Shown here: piece after piece, positions 60,301 through 64,000 of the stretch | Position numbering within the stretch: the first letter of the stretch is position 1 | How the letters are laid out: each line of letters opens with the position of its first letter | From: Globodera rostochiensis | Lineage: Eukaryota; Nematoda; Chromadorea; Rhabditida; Heteroderidae | Direction of reading: 5' to 3' | Assembly: GCA_018350325.1 (NCBI GenBank) | Contig: JAEVLN010000012.1 | Span: 1,013,991 to 1,077,990, forward strand | DNA: 64,000 nucleotides | Notes under the pieces: generated by a model | The model's input: the letters and a program-made list of their open reading frames with translations, nothing else | Database searches by the model: none | What the model was told of the DNA's origin: nothing | Made by a program: the position numbers and the translations under genes

Positions 60301-60430
60301 GATAAAAGCCAAAAAGTGCCATTGTTGTGGTTGTTGCGGCTTCACCTCCCTCGGGCACGGCACAGTCAACAGCGCCGCCGGCGGCGGCGCTAGTGGGGAT
60401 GGCTGGACAGTTCATCTCCAACAAAGCCAT
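57365..60430 (-). CDS. che-1: Glass/CHE-1-type five-finger C2H2 transcription factor (451 aa, 9 exons)
   Basis: CHE-1 is the C. elegans terminal selector of the ASE taste neurons; its Drosophila relative Glass drives photoreceptor fate. Exons: 60223-60430, 59841-60047, 59417-59592, 59109-59342, 58569-58763, 58088-58221, 57748-57807, 57474-57555, 57365-57424; all in phase, 452 codons with stop. The N-terminal 275 residues are His/Gln/Pro-rich. Five consecutive C2H2 fingers follow: [80 protein letters not shown] and [20 protein letters not shown]. These helices (KSTL, QAANL, QSSSL, DSSTL, QSGNL) match Glass finger by finger. Splits between fingers 2 to 5 each fall within a finger. A 159-bp element sits in intron 4 and a 120-bp MITE in intron 6. 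Orthology to che-1 is inferred from the fingers only. Confidence 0.9.
57840..57959. mobile_element. hAT-like MITE with perfect 14-bp ends and 8-bp target duplication
   Basis: TAGTGATGCACGAG at the left is exactly inverted as CTCGTGCATCACTA at the right. CTAAGCAC flanks both sides (57832-57839 and 57960-57967). The 120-bp interior repeats GTCTCGGTCTAGAGTCTCGG words. It sits in the che-1 intron between exons 7 and 6. Confidence 0.92.
58795..58953. mobile_element. hAT-like element with CAGGGA/TCCCTG ends
   Basis: Starts CAGGGATGTAACCGGGTGCC and ends GGACTTTTTTGGTCCCTG. Flanks GCTCGGAC (58787-58794) and ACTCGGAC (58954-58961) match at 7 of 8. The interior has the TCCGGCATGCCGGTTTCCGG words that are amplified at 24641 and 40143. 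It is in che-1 intron 4, about 30 bases from exon 5. Confidence 0.8.
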
Positions 60431-61527
60431 AGCTGGGGGGAATGGAGGGCTTCTGCAAACACTGACTGAATGCTTTTTTGTTGTTTTTCGATGGGTTTCT
60501 TCTTCTCTCACAGAGTGTTTCAAACGGAAAACCTTCAAATTTAATTATAATTTTTGGGTTCTTTCTTTTCTACAAAAGCTCCTCTTTTCGAGGAGTTCGA
60601 GTAGTGTAATAATTCTAAAGCATCTCCAGTACAGAAAAGGGTAATAGATATGCCCGTAAGAGAAGGCAATATACCTATATATATTTTCCATCCCCCGAGG
60701 GGGCGAATCGGCAGCAATATTCTGGTGGCATTTCCATTGGCCAATCACCACCCGCCAACTACCGTACCCCGCACAATGAATGTGTGTGCCTAAGTTGGTG
60801 GTCTGCAGATTATCATCTGCGCACCGCTATGAGCTCATGGGGCAAAATGCCATCCATCCATTCATCCCCTCGGGCGAAGACTGTAATTAAATGCTCACTC
60901 TCGAGCTTCTCGAAGGTCTTCCCCCTCCAGCAGCTCAGCCAACGGCAGCAGCGTTTAATCCCGCGCAAGGATGGCGCCTAATCTGTGTCCAAATCCCCAT
61001 GAATTGGCCCAATATTGGCCGTCCTCGGGCACCTGATGCATTTCAAATCTGTCCGATGGGACGGACGGCGGACAATGCGCGCGGAGACTCCATTTTTAAA
61101 GGAAATTAAAATTCTGCAAAAATTCGAAAACGAAACTCTAACAATTCGCATTTTATTTGTTTGGAGAGGGAACCCAAAGGTTCGCATTTTCAAAAAAATT
61201 CAATAAAAATTGACTCGCAAAAATGTCTTTTTAAAAGATTAAAAAAAATTAGTCTTAAATAGTTGAAAATTTTTATTGCAATTTTGGAACAAAAGATTTT
61301 GTATAAAATTTTTTTGATATTATAAGCCTTTTATATTTTAATTCTTTTTGAACTTTTTCATTTCAATTCATTCATTACTTCTGACGTCAGACAAAAATTG
61401 GCGACTATTGCCGCAATTGATTTCAACAACGATTCCAAACCATTTAGTTCTCATAACATTTATTCAAAAATGCTTAAAAAAGTGCAAAAATTGAGTTGTT
61501 GCTTCTAAGTGCGCCTTCGCGCATCAA
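60431..61527. other. Intergenic region between mcm-4 and che-1
   Basis: About 1.1 kb, AT-rich, holding the che-1 promoter side and the mcm-4 3' flank. A short GC-rich block at 60790-61090 has open frames without family signatures. No repeat was recognised. Confidence 0.6.
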
Positions 61528-64000
61528 TTAGGTCGCTTTTGTGGCCAGCACCCGGAGCTTGTCACCGTTGCGCAAAATAAACCGCTCCCGCTGCAATTGC
61601 TTCATCGCGTCCTCAAAGCACTCCCGATCGAGAAGCTTAAAAACAATAATTATTATTATTAATATTAAATGAAAAATATTGTATTGTATTAAGTTCGTAT
61701 ACTATAAATATCAAGAGAGGAAAAAGGATTTAAAAAATACCAATTCCATCAAATCTTTAACAATTTGATTCCGAGGCCAGAAAACCGTAATGGCATTGAA
61801 CCAATCGGAGTCTGTGACGGGCTCAGATGTTTTTACTGATTTCTATTCCAATTAGCGCCACTGATAAGACGCTCTCCCCTCCCCCCAAATTTGCCTTATT
61901 TCCGATGCGCAACTCCTTGAACAAGCGTAGCAATGAGAAAGTGCCAATGCGATGCTCAACCTCCTGGCGAATTTGTTCCACCGCCGCACCAACCAAATGC
62001 TTGTGCTTCTCGGAATAACCGGTGGCGATGATGTCCACCGCGATCAGCCCCGTGTCCGGGTCGGTGGCCGACTGTCGGAGCGCCTCACGGTGCAAGCTGT
62101 ACATAACAAACAACCAAATGTGTGTCATGCGCACCAAAATATTTCGAAAAACCCACGAGTAAGCCATCTCCACGTCCGCTTCCGTAACTGTTTGGGACAG
62201 ACGCATTTTGGCGAACGCTTCCGCAAGCCGTATCAACGACTCGAGCTGGCGCGGGTAGGCCGAAATCATGCCCGCCTGTTGACCTTGCTGGCGCATGAAC
62301 TGGTACTTATCGATCAGCAACTGCACCGTCTCATCGCCGAGCTCCGGACGCACATTCGCTTTTGCATAGGCAATGTAGTCCCTGCAACAAAAGTGTTGTT
62401 TTAAGTATGTATAGAGTAAGAAGGAGAGTTGCAATCTCCCGACATTGTCGTCACCGTCGTAATCCCGAATTTTGTGTAGAAAAGAATTACGAGAAAATTT
62501 TTAATTTTATCAGAGCACTTTTTTGTCCGCAAAAATCTCAATTGCTTCTAGTAGTTAAAAAAAAAATTCAAAGCCATATGTATTCTGTAGGATTTGGTTG
62601 TGGTCTATTTATTCTCAGTGTTGCGCTTACGCCCTACCTGAGAAATTCCATGTCCACCCGCTGTTGCTTGTCCACCTCGCCATCGGACTCCAAATAGAAG
62701 TTAACCTATGCAAAACAAAACACAAAACATTATTCTAAATACAGAATTGTTTGAGTTTGTCCTGGGCTTAGGGTTTTGTGCAAGTTGCAGGCCTCGAGCC
62801 TTTGTTTGTGTTAAAATTGCAACAACACACCAACCAAATGGCGTGCCAAGCGGCGGTCGTACTCCTCGTCCTGCGGGTCCAACACCAAAAAAATCAAATC
62901 GAAGCGGGACAACAACGTGTGCGGGAGGTTCACATTTTTGATGATGTTCTTCCGCTTGTTCCACTTGGAGTCGATGGGATTGGCTGCAGCCAGAACGGAC
63001 GTTCGCGCATTCAGCTGACAGATGATGCCCGCCTTGGCGATGGACAGCGTTTGTTGCTCCATAACCTGAACAGATCTGTTTTTTGGAGCAGTTCAACTTC
63101 CGACTCCCCCCCCCCCATCCCTTGGAGCAGTTCAACCCCCCCCCCCAAGCAGTCTACCCCCCTCTTGGAGCAGTTCAACCCCCCTCCCCCTTTTGTCCAC
63201 CTCATGAAGAATGCTGCGAGTGCCGTCATTCATTTTGTCAAACTCGTCAATGCAGCAAACGCCGTTGTCCGCCAGAACCAACGCACCGGTCTGCAGCACC
63301 ACCGATTTTGAGTCCGAGTCACGCGTGATGGAGGCGCTCAGACCGACCGCAGAAGAGCCCTAAAAGGACACGATTCAATAACAATAAAAAATTCCTGTTT
63401 TAAAATCGGACCTTTCCCGACGTGTACTGAGAGCGGGGCACCAGCTGGTACACATATTGAAGCAGCTGCGACTTTGCCGTGCCCGGATCACCGCACAACA
63501 AAATGTTTACGTCGCTGCGCATTCGGACACGGTTTGACTCCGTTGTGTACGATTTGCGAGTGCCGCCGAACAACAGACAGAGAATGCCACGCTTAATCTC
63601 TTCATGGCCAAAAATGGTCGGAGCTAGAAATTTTAACTTTTTTTAAAAAAATTCGAATAAAAAACCGGCAATTTTTGTCCATTTACCGAATACAACTCAT
63701 TTGAAAATGCTTAAAAAGCAAAAGCTGACCAATTGCCTTAATGAGCCGTTCAATGACATCATCACAACGCGACAATGCTTTGATCTTTTCAACACGCTCC
63801 TCCGTCAAAAAGGTGCCGTCCCCAACGTCGTGCAGTCGATCCTGGCACATTTTGCGGAAATGGATCACGTCCATGCTTGTCCGGAAAATGGAGTGCACAG
63901 CTTGTTGAACCGGGTTAAGCCGGACCGGGCTGGCCCGGTAGATGCCGGTGACAGTAATCCGATCACCGGGATGTACACTTTCAACCAACGCGCCGTGCAC
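61528..64000 (-). CDS. mcm-4: MCM4 replicative helicase subunit (5' end beyond the window)
   Basis: MCM4 is one of six AAA+ subunits of the MCM2-7 helicase that unwinds origins and forks. Visible exons: 63730-64000 (continues off the edge), 63412-63623, 63201-63359, 62835-63065, 62638-62705, 62157-62381, 61895-62096, 61741-61821, 61528-61635; phases agree. Seen in order: [19 protein letters not shown] (OB region), Walker [16 protein letters not shown], Walker [12 protein letters not shown], the [20 protein letters not shown] segment, arginine finger [48 protein letters not shown] and a C-terminal winged helix ([20 protein letters not shown]). MCM4 rather than other MCMs fits the DVIHFRK and RESATDP-type signatures. 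The intron after exon 61895-62096 begins GC (AAG then GCAAAT). The acceptor chosen for the next exon (CTGAG) is the only one that keeps frame, so it is less certain. Confidence 0.95.

Overview
The window is eukaryotic. Genes have 2 to 17 short exons, introns begin GT or GC and end AG, intergenic DNA is AT-rich and broken by C/G homopolymers, and there is no bacterial-style operon. The protein set (mdf-1/MAD1, gale-1, grh-1, an RZ-type RGS, p31comet, TTC14, lem-3/ANKLE1, eif-6, a Glass/CHE-1 zinc-finger factor, mcm-4) is metazoan and looks most like a nematode. Five of roughly 90 modelled introns start with GC. That high share has been reported for cyst nematodes (Globodera), so a tylenchid or cyst-type plant-parasitic nematode is my best guess. 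The species is inference only.

Layout. 1-7 kb: an uncharacterised membrane-anchored Q/H-rich ORF, a recent 2.74-kb tandem duplication that copies the 5' end of that ORF together with a tRNA-Asp gene, and two more tRNA-Asp copies. 7-12 kb: a short Coa1-like gene and a complete 14-exon MAD1 (687 aa) with a fifth tRNA-Asp inside one of its introns. 12-17 kb, plus strand: PSME3IP1/FAM192A followed by the mRNA cap methyltransferase RNMT. 17-19.3 kb, minus: UDP-glucose 4-epimerase. 19.3-21.5 kb: intergenic with two small hAT-like elements. 21.5-30 kb, minus: grainyhead (17 exons, 904 aa) whose introns are filled with minisatellites. 30-37 kb: a G/C-homopolymer-rich gene-poor stretch. 37-40.6 kb, minus: an RZ-type RGS protein. 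41-45.5 kb: gene-poor. 45.6-64 kb, all minus: p31comet, TTC14, LEM-3/ANKLE1 nuclease, eIF6, a frame-broken Fic gene, a five-finger Glass/CHE-1 factor, and MCM4, which runs off the right edge.

Exon models were built by hand. For mdf-1, gale-1, grh-1, TTC14, lem-3, eif-6, che-1 and mcm-4 every exon junction keeps phase and the total is a whole number of codons, which is strong internal support. Two gene products, MAD1 and p31comet, act on the same checkpoint protein, MAD2, from opposite sides. The rest are ordinary housekeeping or developmental genes with no evident shared pathway.

The distinctive content is in the non-coding DNA: a duplication whose junction falls inside an element's terminal inverted repeat, amplified identical tRNA-Asp genes, several short elements with 8-bp target duplications and internally reiterated words, a minisatellite that multiplies a real grainyhead splice donor, and a perfect 30-bp-arm hairpin. 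I did not find a convincing new multi-gene system.
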